Source: Burkholderiaceae bacterium (GTDB lineage: Bacteria; Pseudomonadota; Gammaproteobacteria; Burkholderiales; Burkholderiaceae_B). From it: a stretch of DNA of 64,000 bases. Within the stretch, counting starts at the first letter, position 1; each line of letters begins with the position of its first letter. The notes beneath the pieces were generated by a model. The model saw only the letters and a program-made list of their open reading frames with translations, was not told the origin of the DNA and did no database searches. Made by a program: the position numbers and the translations under genes. The stretch covers positions 62,001 to 126,000 of the forward strand of contig JAMNXR010000009.1 of the NCBI GenBank assembly GCA_023653055.1. Reading direction: 5' to 3'. Below, piece by piece: positions 1 to 9,441 of the stretch.

Positions 1-712
1 TTTCCATGACACCGGTATGCTCGGCGTGTTTGTTGACGAACAACATGCAAAATTGCGCGAGGGACAGATCGGCGAAGGTGGTTTGATGTCTGCCCGTGAA
101 CTAGGCTCGACCTTTTCATTTCTGCGCCCGAATGAACTGGTATGGAATTATGTTGTTTCTAATTATTTAAAAGGTCAAACGCCTGTCGCTTTTGATTTGT
201 TATTCTGGAATAGCGACGGTACGAATTTACCGGGTCCTTTTTTTACTTGGTATTTCCGTCATACTTATTTGGAAAACAAACTCTGTCAGCCGGATGTTCT
301 GACCTGTTGCGGCGTACCGATTGATATGCGCAGAGTCAATATCCCGGCGTTTATTTACGCTTCACGCGAGGATCACATCGTGCCTTGGCGCTCAGCCTTT
401 GCGACCTTGTCCTTATTTTCCGGTGACAAGACATTTGTCTTGGGTGCCTCTGGGCATATTGCAGGCGTGATTAATCCGCCTGCTAAACATAAACGAAGTT
501 ATTGGGTAGGGACGCCAAAGGCTGACATCAATGATCCGGACAAGTGGGATCAGCAGTCCGTCGAAAAGCCAGGTAGTTGGTGGCCCACTTGGGTCGAGTG
601 GCTGAGCATGCACAGCGGTAAGCGCGTGCGGGCACCAAAACTAGCCGGGCGAGCACCGTATCAAATCATTGAGGCGGCACCGGGGTCTTACGTTAAAGTT
701 AGAGCAGTCTAA
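1..712 (+). CDS. phaC: PHA synthase class I, C-terminal part (cut by window start)
   Basis: Polymerises (R)-3-hydroxyacyl-CoA into polyhydroxyalkanoate at the granule surface. Only the last ~236 codons are present; the reading frame is open from base 2, so the N-terminal half and the catalytic Cys (lipase-like box) lie outside the window. Visible family landmarks are LVWNYVVSNYL, the NSDGTNLPGP block holding the catalytic Asp, and GASGHIAGVINP holding the catalytic His. The order phaC-phaB-phaR supports the call. The next gene starts 45 bases downstream, so cotranscription with phaB is likely. Confidence 0.96.
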   Translation, partial: FHDTGMLGVFVDEQHAKLREGQIGEGGLMSARELGSTFSFLRPNELVWNYVVSNYLKGQTPVAFDLLFWNSDGTNLPGPFFTWYFRHTYLENKLCQPDVLTCCGVPIDMRRVNIPAFIYASREDHIVPWRSAFATLSLFSGDKTFVLGASGHIAGVINPPAKHKRSYWVGTPKADINDPDKWDQQSVEKPGSWWPTWVEWLSMHSGKRVRAPKLAGRAPYQIIEAAPGSYVKVRAV

Positions 713-757
713 GTTCAGTTCAATGCATTTCACGCAGGATAACTTTGGAGAGTCAAT

Positions 758-1495
758 ATGAGTGCAAAGATTGCGTATGTCACAGGTGGAATGGGTGGGA
801 TTGGTACTGCGATTTGCCAACGTTTGGCCAAAGAAGGGATGACAGTGATTGCGGGTTGTGGACCGAGTCGTGATCACCAGCAGTGGATCGACGAACAAGC
901 GGCGCTGGGCTATACCTTTTATGCTTCTGTAGGAAATGTCTCTGATTGGAACTCCTGCGAAGCCGCCTTTAAAAAAGTGGTGGCCGAGCATGGTCCTATC
1001 GATATATTGGTCAATAACGCGGGTATCACGCGAGATGGTGTGTTTCGTAAAATGACCGCGGATGATTGGCGCGCTGTGATGGATACCAACCTCAACAGCT
1101 TATTTAACGTGACCAAGCAAGTCATCGATGGCATGGCGGATCGTGGTTTTGGACGTATTATCAATATCAGTTCTGTGAACGGCCAAAAGGGACAGTTTGG
1201 TCAGTGCAACTATGCAACAGCCAAAGCCGCGATTCATGGATTTACGATGTCGCTGGCACTTGAGGTCGCGAGCAAAGGTGTCACGGTCAATACCGTCTCA
1301 CCGGGTTATATCGGAACGGATATGGTACGGGCGATTCGCCCAGATGTGCTTGAGAAGATTGTGTCTACGATTCCGGTCAAGCGTCTGGGACGACCAGAGG
1401 AAATCGCTTCGATTATCAACTGGATCGCCTCTGAGGAGTCTGGATTTTCGACCGGTGCAGACTTTTCTCTCAATGGTGGTTTGCACATGGGTTAA
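758..1495 (+). CDS. phaB: Acetoacetyl-CoA reductase (NADPH), PHA precursor supply
   Basis: Reduces acetoacetyl-CoA to (R)-3-hydroxybutyryl-CoA for PhaC. It is a 245-residue classical SDR: the Rossmann glycine motif GGMGGIG is at residues 10-16, NNAG at 86-89, and the catalytic Ser-Tyr-Lys set is S138/139, Y152 and K156 (YATAK). The length matches PhaB proteins. A GGAGAG ribosome site lies 5 bases before the ATG. It lies between phaC and phaR. A FabG role is possible from sequence alone, but the context favours PhaB. Confidence 0.95.
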   Translation: MSAKIAYVTGGMGGIGTAICQRLAKEGMTVIAGCGPSRDHQQWIDEQAALGYTFYASVGNVSDWNSCEAAFKKVVAEHGPIDILVNNAGITRDGVFRKMTADDWRAVMDTNLNSLFNVTKQVIDGMADRGFGRIINISSVNGQKGQFGQCNYATAKAAIHGFTMSLALEVASKGVTVNTVSPGYIGTDMVRAIRPDVLEKIVSTIPVKRLGRPEEIASIINWIASEESGFSTGADFSLNGGLHMG

Positions 1496-1496
1496 G

Positions 1497-1547
1497 CTAT
1501 TTAACTGACAAAGTGTTGAGTTACTAACAAATAAAGTAGTTAAATAG
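1497..1547. promoter_or_regulatory. Inverted repeat between phaB and phaR
   Basis: CTATTTAACT (1497-1506) is matched perfectly by AGTTAAATAG (1538-1547), giving 10-base arms around a 31-base loop. It begins right after the phaB stop and ends 21 bases before phaR. The arms are AT-rich and no T-run follows, so it does not look like a Rho-independent terminator. An operator for PhaR autoregulation or another regulator is inference. Confidence 0.45.
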
Positions 1548-1568
1548 ACGATAGATCTGGGGACAGGA

Positions 1569-2138
1569 ATGACTGAAGCAGCAGCAGGCGTCCCCGTACG
1601 CCTGATTAAAAAATATCCAAATCGACGCTTGTACGATACGCAAACGAGCACTTACATTACGCTTGCGGACGTCAAGCAACTCGTATTGGAAAATGAGTTG
1701 TTCAAAGTGGTGGATGCCAAGTCAGCCGAGGATTTGACGCGCAGCATTCTCCTCCAGATCATTCTCGAAGAGGAGAGCGGTGGCATGCCAATGTTCTCTT
1801 CAACGATGTTGGCGCAAGTGATTCGCTTTTATGGTCACGCCATGCAGGGCATGATGGGGACCTATCTTGAGAAAAATATCCAAGGGTTTATGGAGATTCA
1901 AGACCGGATGGCAGATCAGTCAAAAGGCTTGTATGGCACCAATCAGTTTGCGCCTGAGGCATGGTCGCAATTTATGACTGCTCAGACCCCAATGGTACAA
2001 AACATGATGAACAGCTATGTTGAACAGAGCAAGAGCCTGTTTTCTCAGATGCAGGACAAAATGCAGGATCAGTCTCGTGCCATGTTCTCGACCTTTCCTT
2101 TCCCACCCGCAACCTCGGGAGAGAAAGGAAAAAAGTAA
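1569..2138 (+). CDS. phaR: PHA synthesis repressor
   Basis: PhaR binds both DNA and nascent PHA, repressing phasin genes and its own gene until granules form. The 189-residue protein starts with the PHB-accumulation regulatory N-terminal domain (residues ~10-70, with KKYPNRRLYDTQTSTYITL) and continues with the granule-associated region rich in Met and Gln (residues ~75-180). Length and domain order match PhaR of Cupriavidus and Bordetella type. It lies 73 bases after phaB and ends 5 bases before the convergent cphA stop. Confidence 0.95.
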   Translation: MTEAAAGVPVRLIKKYPNRRLYDTQTSTYITLADVKQLVLENELFKVVDAKSAEDLTRSILLQIILEEESGGMPMFSSTMLAQVIRFYGHAMQGMMGTYLEKNIQGFMEIQDRMADQSKGLYGTNQFAPEAWSQFMTAQTPMVQNMMNSYVEQSKSLFSQMQDKMQDQSRAMFSTFPFPPATSGEKGKK

Positions 2139-2143
2139 AGGTC

Positions 2144-4714
2144 TTAGCCCTGCTTGACGCGCAGGGCAATATGATCCAACGCCTCTTGTACCTGGTCGAT
2201 CAAAATCAAACACAGATCACCAGGTTCTAATTTTGCAAGCGCGGTATCAATCGCTAAAAACTCGCCCCTGATCTCGATGATGTCTTTTGTACGCGAGACA
2301 TTGACCAGCCCTTGTTGCAAAAGTGCGAGGACCTCACCGTCCTCACGACCACGCTGGCATTGATCCTGATACAAAATCGCTTGATCAAAAGCCTCACCAA
2401 GAATCTCGGTCTGACGTACGATGTCTTCGTCACGTCGATCGCCTGCGCCACTGATTACGACCATCCTGCGCTTGGCAGGCATTGTCTCAATTGCTTGGAT
2501 CAGCGCTTGAATGGCATCTGGATTGTGTCCATAGTCAGCCACGACCGTCGCACCACGATAATCAAACACATTAAAGCGTCCTGGGGCGGTTTGTGCATCG
2601 TTGACAAAGGTTGAAAGGCCTGTGGCGATTGTCTGCCAGCTGATGCCGAGGGCCCAAGCCGCGGCAATCGAAGCCATTGCATTTTCGTTTTGAAATGTGA
2701 TGCTGCCATTGCGGGTAAGTGGAATCGCTTTTAAAGGCAAGCGATATTCCATGGTGCCCTCTGCGGCAACAATATTGTCTCCATCGACAAAGACAACACG
2801 CTTGCCTTGGGCACGATGTGTATTGAGAGCGGGGAGTTGACGGTCACTGGAAAATAAGGTGACTGCACCAGGGCAGGCCTCCGCCATTTTGATGACCATG
2901 GGGTCCAGCGCATTGAGTACAGCAGTGCCATGTGGCGCCACGTTTTGAACGATCACGCGTTTGACCAACGCAAGCGAATCGACCGTCGTAATAAAATTCA
3001 TGCCGAGGTGATCGCCAACGCCGATATTCGTCACAATGGCGACATCACACTTATCAAAGGCGAGGCCTTCTCGCAAAATGCCACCGCGTGCTGTTTCAAA
3101 TACAGCGGCATCTACATCGGGGTGCATCAGGACGTTGCGAGCGCTCCGCGGTCCGCTACAGTCACCAGTATCGATACAGCGATGCTCGATATAGACGCCA
3201 TCTGAATTGGTCATGCCGACACGCTTACCGCTTTCCTTGAGTAAGTGTGCCGTTAATCTAACTGTCGTGGTTTTACCATTGGTGCCTGAGACGGCAACCA
3301 CGGGAATACGTGCATTATCGCCTTCTGCAAACATCGTCGAGACGATGGCCTCACCGACGGGACGTGCTTTGCCAAACGAAGGACTGAGGTGCATACGTAA
3401 GCCGGGGGCGGCATTGATTTCGACAATGCCGGCGCGCTGTTCTTCCATGGGTTTGACCACGGTTTCTGCCACAAGGTCGACGCCCGCAATATCGAGTCCG
3501 ACCATTTGCGCCGCGGTAACCATGCGAGCAGCAAGTTCAGGATGCACTTCATCTGTGACGTCCGTGGCGCTGCCACCTGTACTAAGGTTGGCGTTGTTAC
3601 GCAGCAATATGCGTTGGCCATTCTCCGGAACCGACTGAGCGTTTAATCCTTGATTAGCGAGCGTCGCGAGTGCAATATCATCCAGACGGATCTTAGTCAG
3701 CGCCGTGGCATGACCATCGCCGCGCAAGGGATCTAAATTGACCGAATCAATAAGTTGCGCAATCGTGTGTTGACCATCACCAATGACGCTGGGTGGGTCG
3801 CGTCTAGCGGCTGCAATTAACTGGTTGCCAATCACGAGCATTCTGAAATCATGGCCAGGAATATATTGCTCAATGATCACATCACTGCTGATCGTACAGG
3901 CTACCTCAAAGGCTTTGTTTAATTGCTCACGCGTCTCAATGTTGACTGCGACGCCCTTGCCCTGATTACCGTCGCGTGGCTTGACCACGACGGGAAAGCC
4001 GATTTGGTTGGCGATCTCCCAAGCCTCGTCTGGATCGGTTGCAACGTGTCCTTGGGGGACAGGCACGCCCGCAGCTTGTAACAACATTTTGGTGAGATCT
4101 TTATCTTGTGCAATCGCTTCTGCAATGGCACTGGTGCCGCTTGTTTCTGCTGCTTGAATGCGTTTTTGTTTGCTGCCCCAGCCAAACTGAACTAGGCTGC
4201 CTTCAGTCAAACGGCGATAAGGAACGCCTCGTGCAACAGCAGCATCCACAATAGATCCTGTGCTAGGTCCGAGGCGAACGTCTTCGTCTAGTTCGCGCAG
4301 CTCTGACAGGGCGCGTTTGATATCAAACGGGCTATCATCGAGCGCAGCCTGGCACAAGCTTTCTGCGAGCTCGAGTGCGCGACGGCCAACGGGCTCTTCG
4401 GTATATTGAAAAACAATTTGAAACACATGTTGTTCAGCTGTTGAGGTCGTTTGGCCAAAGGCGACTGGGCATCCGGCTGCAGCCTGCAAACCAAGAGCGA
4501 TCGCCTCTAGTGCGTGCGCAACTGTAATTGGCTCTTTATGGCCGAAAGGACGCAGGGGCTTTATCTCTGGAAATCGTGCGCGCAGTCTTGTGACGAAGCC
4601 GGGCATTTGATCTAAATCTGCCTCATCTCCTGCACACGTCACGACCGCTTCGATGGCGGTGTGGCGACTCCACAGGTTTGGACCACGTAGCGCGCGAATT
4701 CTAGAAACTTCCAT
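2144..4714 (-). CDS. cphA: Cyanophycin synthetase
   Basis: Makes the nitrogen-storage polymer cyanophycin by adding Asp to the backbone and Arg to its side chains, each with ATP. The 856 residues match full-length CphA: an N-terminal domain (~1-160), an ATP-grasp domain (~205-460, with KPRDGNQGKGV at 245-255 and VEINAAPGLRMHL near 431) and a Mur-ligase domain (~470-850). The Mur part has an intact P-loop GTNGKTTT (477-484), an ARGG motif near 542, GDHLG near 567 and the C-terminal DYGHNPD near 727. It lies downstream of cphA' with 50 bases between them. AGGA lies about 8 bases before the ATG. No cyanophycinase gene is in the window. Confidence 0.95.
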   Translation of the reverse strand: MEVSRIRALRGPNLWSRHTAIEAVVTCAGDEADLDQMPGFVTRLRARFPEIKPLRPFGHKEPITVAHALEAIALGLQAAAGCPVAFGQTTSTAEQHVFQIVFQYTEEPVGRRALELAESLCQAALDDSPFDIKRALSELRELDEDVRLGPSTGSIVDAAVARGVPYRRLTEGSLVQFGWGSKQKRIQAAETSGTSAIAEAIAQDKDLTKMLLQAAGVPVPQGHVATDPDEAWEIANQIGFPVVVKPRDGNQGKGVAVNIETREQLNKAFEVACTISSDVIIEQYIPGHDFRMLVIGNQLIAAARRDPPSVIGDGQHTIAQLIDSVNLDPLRGDGHATALTKIRLDDIALATLANQGLNAQSVPENGQRILLRNNANLSTGGSATDVTDEVHPELAARMVTAAQMVGLDIAGVDLVAETVVKPMEEQRAGIVEINAAPGLRMHLSPSFGKARPVGEAIVSTMFAEGDNARIPVVAVSGTNGKTTTVRLTAHLLKESGKRVGMTNSDGVYIEHRCIDTGDCSGPRSARNVLMHPDVDAAVFETARGGILREGLAFDKCDVAIVTNIGVGDHLGMNFITTVDSLALVKRVIVQNVAPHGTAVLNALDPMVIKMAEACPGAVTLFSSDRQLPALNTHRAQGKRVVFVDGDNIVAAEGTMEYRLPLKAIPLTRNGSITFQNENAMASIAAAWALGISWQTIATGLSTFVNDAQTAPGRFNVFDYRGATVVADYGHNPDAIQALIQAIETMPAKRRMVVISGAGDRRDEDIVRQTEILGEAFDQAILYQDQCQRGREDGEVLALLQQGLVNVSRTKDIIEIRGEFLAIDTALAKLEPGDLCLILIDQVQEALDHIALRVKQG

Positions 4715-4764
4715 TTAGATTCCTAAGGATAAGGAGGTGGGACGAGTTTAATAGGTGAATGAGA

Positions 4765-6921
4765 TTAGTTCTGTTCAAAAGCGATCAGACCGGCTTCGAT
4801 TAATTCGGGTGTTACACCAAGAGACCACGCTGCAGCCGCCGCGGCAAGGATACTGCCGATGTGGTCTTGGCCAGTCTCTGGCTGCGATACTGGGATGGAT
4901 GTCATCGTGCAGAGGTTTCTGCGAACAGACCCCTCAGCCAAAATAAGTTGCCCGTGATCGATAAAGACCGCGCGCTGTCCGTTGGCGATATGTGTGATAA
5001 GGGCGGGCAGGCTTGCTTGGCTGCCAAACAGCGTGACATGACCGTCACAAAATTGCGACAACGCCATCACGCGATGATCATCGGCGTTCAGGACGGCCAT
5101 GCCATGTGGGAGCACCACGTCCATTTGGGTACGGTAAATATTAATCAGATCAAGCTCATCGCAGATCTCATACGCAGCCAAATCTTCAGTCCAGTCAACG
5201 TTGGTAATAATCCCTACCTCGCACCGCTCGTAGGCAAGGCCTTCGGTCAAAATTTGTTTGCAACCGTTTTCGATGATGACCGCTTCGACTTCGCGGTTTA
5301 ACAGAATGCGTTTGCCGTTTGCATGATCTGCGCAGTTGCCGGCGTGCAGTCGGCGGTGATTGACAAACAGACCATCACTGCAGGCGAGTCCAGTTTTCCA
5401 GCCGTGCAGGGAAAGAAGCTTGAACAGCAGTTTGCTCGTGAGCGTTTTTCCGCGTGTGCCAGTGATGCCCACGACAGGAACCCTCGCCATATCGCCGGGC
5501 GGAAAGGTATAGCCAACGATATCGCGGCCGACTTGACGTGCTCTGCCTTGCGCAGGCTTGAGGTGCATCAGCAACCCTGGCCCCGCATTGACCTCAACAA
5601 TGGCGCCAAGTTGCGCACCCAGAGGTTTAGAAATGTCTTCAACGACTAAGTCAATCCCTGCAATATCGAGTCCAACGATACGGGCTGCCGTGCATGCAAC
5701 GGCAGCAACCTCTGGATGAACGTCGTCGGTGCAGTCAAAGGCGACGTTTCCAATGCGCTGAATCGTTATTTCTTGGCCAGGTAGGGGCACATCATCAGGT
5801 GTAAAACCTTGTCGTTCTATTTCAAGTGTGGCGGCAGCGTCGAGTTTGATAAAGTTCAGCGGCTGATCTTCTTCGTGTCCACGGCGTTGATCTGCATTGA
5901 GTTGGGTATCAATTAATGTTCGGATGCTTTGTTTACCATCGCCCGTGACACATGCGTATCGACCTTTTGCAGCCGCCACGAGTTTGCCGCCTACCACTAG
6001 GAGTCGGTGTTCATGGCCACGGATGAACTGCTCAACGAGAACGCCTGAGCCTTCCTCAATCGCAACCAAATAGGCCCGCGTGATCTCATCGCGGGTGGAC
6101 AAGTTTGTAAAAACACCTCGGCCATGATTGCCATCAGTGGGTTTGACGACGACAGGCAGTCCTAAATCTTGTGCCGCGTCCCAGGCGTCCTCGGCACTCA
6201 CGACTTCTCGACCGACTGGGACGGGTACACCACAGGATTGAAGCAAGTGCTTTGTGAGGTCTTTATCGCGAGAGATAGTCTCCGCGATGGCACCTGTATT
6301 GTCAGTTTCTGCAGTCCAGATTCGGCGTTGATTGACGCCGTAGCCCAGTTGTAAAAGATTGCCTGCACTCAGTCTGATCGCAGGAATATCACGGTCATCC
6401 GCGGCATCGACAATGCAAGCGGTGCTAGGACCCAGACAATGACGCAGGCGCAGCGCATGCAGGGTATGAATCATGCTGTCGACGTCGAGCGGTTGATCAC
6501 TAAGGGCATCAAGGATCAGCGTTCGCGCAAACTTGAGCGCTTGCTGCGTCACGATTTCGTGCCAGGCACGAACGACGACCTTGTAGAGCCCGGGCTTTGA
6601 GGTGGCACGTGTTTGGCCAAACCCTCCAGGCATGCCAGCACATTGCTGCAAAACGAGTGTGAGGTGCTCGAGCAGGTGGGGAGACCACATGCCAGCGGCC
6701 AGCAAAGAAGGTGTGTCTTTGGACGCTTCGATGCCGGGCCCTGGACGGGTGAGTGCGGGGAGGGCTCGACACAGGCGTTCGTAGGCCGCGCGCATTAAAG
6801 GAGGAGGTAGGGCCTGAAAGCCATCAAACTGTATCCAAGCCTCGATTACTGGGCGGTAGGTCCAGATATTCGGCCCGCGCAAATGAATCGTGCGCAGAGT
6901 CGAGAGGTTACATGTGCTCAT
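4765..6921 (-). CDS. cphA': Cyanophycin synthetase-like paralogue with decayed Mur-ligase half
   Basis: A paralogue of the neighbouring cphA, 718 residues from the ATG at 6921; an in-frame ATG at 6978 adds 19 residues unlike CphA, and neither start has a clear ribosome site. The ATP-grasp part is intact (KPTDGNHGRGV near 260, VEVNAGPGLLMHL near 442). A P-loop is kept as GTRGKTLT (488-495), but ARGG has become NGCK and GDHLG has become WTEDL. The protein stops where the third Mur-ligase subdomain begins in CphA, so about 135 residues, including DYGHNPD, are absent. Shortened second copies next to cphA are known in Burkholderiales. A supporting or priming role rather than full polymerase activity is inference. 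Confidence 0.88.
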   Translation of the reverse strand: MSTCNLSTLRTIHLRGPNIWTYRPVIEAWIQFDGFQALPPPLMRAAYERLCRALPALTRPGPGIEASKDTPSLLAAGMWSPHLLEHLTLVLQQCAGMPGGFGQTRATSKPGLYKVVVRAWHEIVTQQALKFARTLILDALSDQPLDVDSMIHTLHALRLRHCLGPSTACIVDAADDRDIPAIRLSAGNLLQLGYGVNQRRIWTAETDNTGAIAETISRDKDLTKHLLQSCGVPVPVGREVVSAEDAWDAAQDLGLPVVVKPTDGNHGRGVFTNLSTRDEITRAYLVAIEEGSGVLVEQFIRGHEHRLLVVGGKLVAAAKGRYACVTGDGKQSIRTLIDTQLNADQRRGHEEDQPLNFIKLDAAATLEIERQGFTPDDVPLPGQEITIQRIGNVAFDCTDDVHPEVAAVACTAARIVGLDIAGIDLVVEDISKPLGAQLGAIVEVNAGPGLLMHLKPAQGRARQVGRDIVGYTFPPGDMARVPVVGITGTRGKTLTSKLLFKLLSLHGWKTGLACSDGLFVNHRRLHAGNCADHANGKRILLNREVEAVIIENGCKQILTEGLAYERCEVGIITNVDWTEDLAAYEICDELDLINIYRTQMDVVLPHGMAVLNADDHRVMALSQFCDGHVTLFGSQASLPALITHIANGQRAVFIDHGQLILAEGSVRRNLCTMTSIPVSQPETGQDHIGSILAAAAAAWSLGVTPELIEAGLIAFEQN

Positions 6922-7161
6922 AGGAAACAGTTTAGGCTGCAGAAATAATATTTTGTTGCGCTGCACAACGCCGTGCATGACTCATTATCGCAGCAAAAAG
7001 GACGGTTTGGCAGGGCCCAATCCACAGATGCTTCAATGCAAGAGTCATATGCTAGTTATACTTGCGCTATGTACACATTTTGAGCTCAGCCAAATTTCCC
7101 CAATGAACAGCTTTCTGTTGCAGTCGGCGTTCCAGACTGACGAGCCCCTTCTGTTGCAGCG
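6922..7161. promoter_or_regulatory. Divergent intergenic region between cphA' and the ABC exporter
   Basis: The longest noncoding stretch in the window (240 bases). It must hold promoters for the leftward cphA'-cphA pair and the rightward ABC-DUF1854 pair. TATACT at 7057-7062 resembles a -10 box for the plus strand, but no good -35 element is spaced to it. An 11-base direct repeat, TTCTGTTGCAG, occurs at 7113-7123 and 7149-7159, the second copy ending 2 bases before the ABC start codon. No reliable ribosome site is visible before 7162. Confidence 0.4.
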
Positions 7162-9441
7162 ATGACACCTCTCGCATCCCCTGAGCACGCACTCAGCCCA
7201 TCCATACCCAGCAGCTGGTCAGACACACTGACCGCGATGTTGGAGCCGGGTGAGCTCGTGATTGCCTGTTTAGAGCCTGATTTAGACGATCGTCTTTACT
7301 TCGCCTCTGGTGCGCTGGTGCTGTCCTCTCAGCGTGTGTTTGCTCGCGCGCCCGGTGCCGCGGATTGGCTGGTTTGGAACGTATCAACCACCCAGTCGCT
7401 TCAGCATCGCGACCATGCCGGTGTGGGGGCAATTGAGTTGTTTGATGGATCGACCCGGTTGGGCATTTGGCGTCATACGCTTGGTATGGTGCCCGCTGTG
7501 GCACGCATGGTCGAATTATTTAGTAATTTGCAAACAAAGCTGCGCGACCCCCAAGCTGAAATTGTTGTGGACGCCGCTGCCTGCCCTGCCTGTGGAACGC
7601 CTTTCGCGCCCGATCAAGACGAGTGCGCAGTGTGCGAAGCCACACCAACGGGACCCAGTGACACGTGGGCGTTGCTCCGCCTCGCCAGGTTTGCCAAGCC
7701 CTATCGCGTACCCTTGTTGGTAGGTTTGTTGTTGACGTTAATGTCCACCGCCGCTTCGCTCGTCCCACCTTATCTCACGATGCCGTTGATGGACGATGTA
7801 CTGATTCCTTTTCAGAATGGCAAGCCCATTGACTACGATTTGGTCACGCTTTACCTGACTGGCTTAGTTGTTGCGGCTTTACTAGCTTGGTTGCTTGGGT
7901 GGGCCCGTACCTATTTACTTTCTTGGGTGAGTGAGCGCATGGGTGCCGATTTGCGCACCACCACCTTCAATCACTTGCAGACATTATCTCTACAGTTTTT
8001 TGGCGGAAAACGTACAGGTGATTTGATGGCGCGCATCGGCAGTGAAACCGATCGCATCAATTTGTTTTTATCTTTGCACTTGCTGGATTTCGTCAATGAT
8101 GTGTTGATGATTTTGATGACGGCTGTCATTCTTTTATCGATTGACCCTTGGCTCGCCGTCACGACGTTGGTGCCCTTGCCGGTCATCATCTGGATGATTC
8201 ATCTTGTCAGGGACCGTTTGCGTTTTGGTTTTGAAAAAGTCGATCGTTCTTGGAGCGAATTGACCAACGTCTTGGCCGATACCATTCCAGGCATTCGCGT
8301 GGTCAAGGCGTTTGCGCAGGAAAAGCGTGAAGTCGCTCGTTTTCGCGAGGCCAATGATCGTTATTTGACCGTGAACGATCGCATCAACAAGGTCTGGGCG
8401 TTGTTTGCGCCAACAGTGACATTTTTGACTGAGATCGGTTTGCTGGTAGTGTGGATTTTCGGTATTACCCAGGTTGCTTCAAGTGCAATCAGCGTGGGGG
8501 TGTTGGCCGCCTTTCTCGCATATATCGGTCGGTTTTATACACGATTGGATTCCATGAGCCGGATTGTGACCTACACCCAACAGGCGGCAGCCGGCGCCAA
8601 GCGTATCTTTGATATTTTGGATCATGTCTCAAGCGTCCCGGATGCACAGCGCCCGGTTCCGCTCACGCGCATGGAAGGTCGCATCGAAATCCGCAATGTG
8701 GGTTTTCGCTACGGTAGCCGCACGGTGTTGCGTAACGTCAATCTGAGCATTGGTGCCGGTGAGATGATTGGTCTTGTGGGGCATAGCGGCTCAGGCAAGA
8801 GTTCACTGGTCAATCTGATTTGCCGTTTTTATGATGTCACCGAAGGTGGCATTCGTGTGGACGGGGTCGACATTCGCTCCTATTCGCTCAACTCGTTCCG
8901 AAGCAATATTGGTTTGGTGCTACAAGAGCCGTTTTTGTTTTTTGGGACGATTGCTGAAAATATCGCTTACGGTAAACCAAGTGCGACCCGCGAAGAAGTG
9001 ATCGCAGCGGCCAGAGCGGCACGTGCACACGAGTTTATTTTGAGATTGCCACAAGGCTACGACTCTCTGGTCGGTGAGCGTGGCCAGGCCTTGTCGGGTG
9101 GTGAACGTCAACGTATCTCTATCGCACGTGCGTTGCTCATCGACCCCCGCATTTTGATTCTGGATGAAGCGACCTCGTCAGTTGATACGACAACGGAAAT
9201 GGAAATTCAGGAAGCGCTGGATAATCTGATTCAGGGTCGCACAACTATTGCGATTGCGCACAGACTGAGCACTTTACGCAAAGCCGATCGCCTGGTCGTG
9301 CTTGATCGCGGACAAGTGGTTGAGATCGGCAATCATGAGGATTTGCTCGCCCGCGGTGGTGCTTACCATGCGTTGTATGAGGCGCAAACGCGACAGGTGG
9401 ATGCGGAGCCTCCACTCGCTGCAGCGAGCGAGGTCAAGTAA
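7162..9441 (+). CDS. Cyanophycin-associated ABC transporter (fused membrane and ATPase domains)
   Basis: A 759-residue exporter-type ABC half-transporter. Residues ~1-135 are a soluble N-terminal domain, followed by a zinc-ribbon-like CPAC/CAVC set (Cys 141, 144, 155, 158). A six-helix membrane domain spans ~175-480 and the nucleotide-binding domain ~505-745, with Walker A GHSGSGKS (540-547), signature LSGGERQ (644-650) and Walker B LILDEA (665-670). The next gene encodes DUF1854 and overlaps by one base (TAATG). This pair is recurrently found beside cphA in Burkholderiales and is annotated there as cyanophycin-metabolism-associated; its substrate is not known to me. The zinc ribbon and extra N-terminus are unusual for an exporter. 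Confidence 0.88.
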   Translation: MTPLASPEHALSPSIPSSWSDTLTAMLEPGELVIACLEPDLDDRLYFASGALVLSSQRVFARAPGAADWLVWNVSTTQSLQHRDHAGVGAIELFDGSTRLGIWRHTLGMVPAVARMVELFSNLQTKLRDPQAEIVVDAAACPACGTPFAPDQDECAVCEATPTGPSDTWALLRLARFAKPYRVPLLVGLLLTLMSTAASLVPPYLTMPLMDDVLIPFQNGKPIDYDLVTLYLTGLVVAALLAWLLGWARTYLLSWVSERMGADLRTTTFNHLQTLSLQFFGGKRTGDLMARIGSETDRINLFLSLHLLDFVNDVLMILMTAVILLSIDPWLAVTTLVPLPVIIWMIHLVRDRLRFGFEKVDRSWSELTNVLADTIPGIRVVKAFAQEKREVARFREANDRYLTVNDRINKVWALFAPTVTFLTEIGLLVVWIFGITQVASSAISVGVLAAFLAYIGRFYTRLDSMSRIVTYTQQAAAGAKRIFDILDHVSSVPDAQRPVPLTRMEGRIEIRNVGFRYGSRTVLRNVNLSIGAGEMIGLVGHSGSGKSSLVNLICRFYDVTEGGIRVDGVDIRSYSLNSFRSNIGLVLQEPFLFFGTIAENIAYGKPSATREEVIAAARAARAHEFILRLPQGYDSLVGERGQALSGGERQRISIARALLIDPRILILDEATSSVDTTTEMEIQEALDNLIQGRTTIAIAHRLSTLRKADRLVVLDRGQVVEIGNHEDLLARGGAYHALYEAQTRQVDAEPPLAAASEVK

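Noticed and set aside
4715-4765. cphA' as a frameshifted pseudogene with its C-terminal domain further on
   Set aside because: Only 50 bases separate its stop from cphA, too few for the missing ~135 residues, and the rest of the frame is intact.
6890-7165. Plus-strand open frame across the cphA'/ABC intergenic region
   Set aside because: Overlaps the cphA' start, has no family features and no ribosome site; regarded as noncoding.
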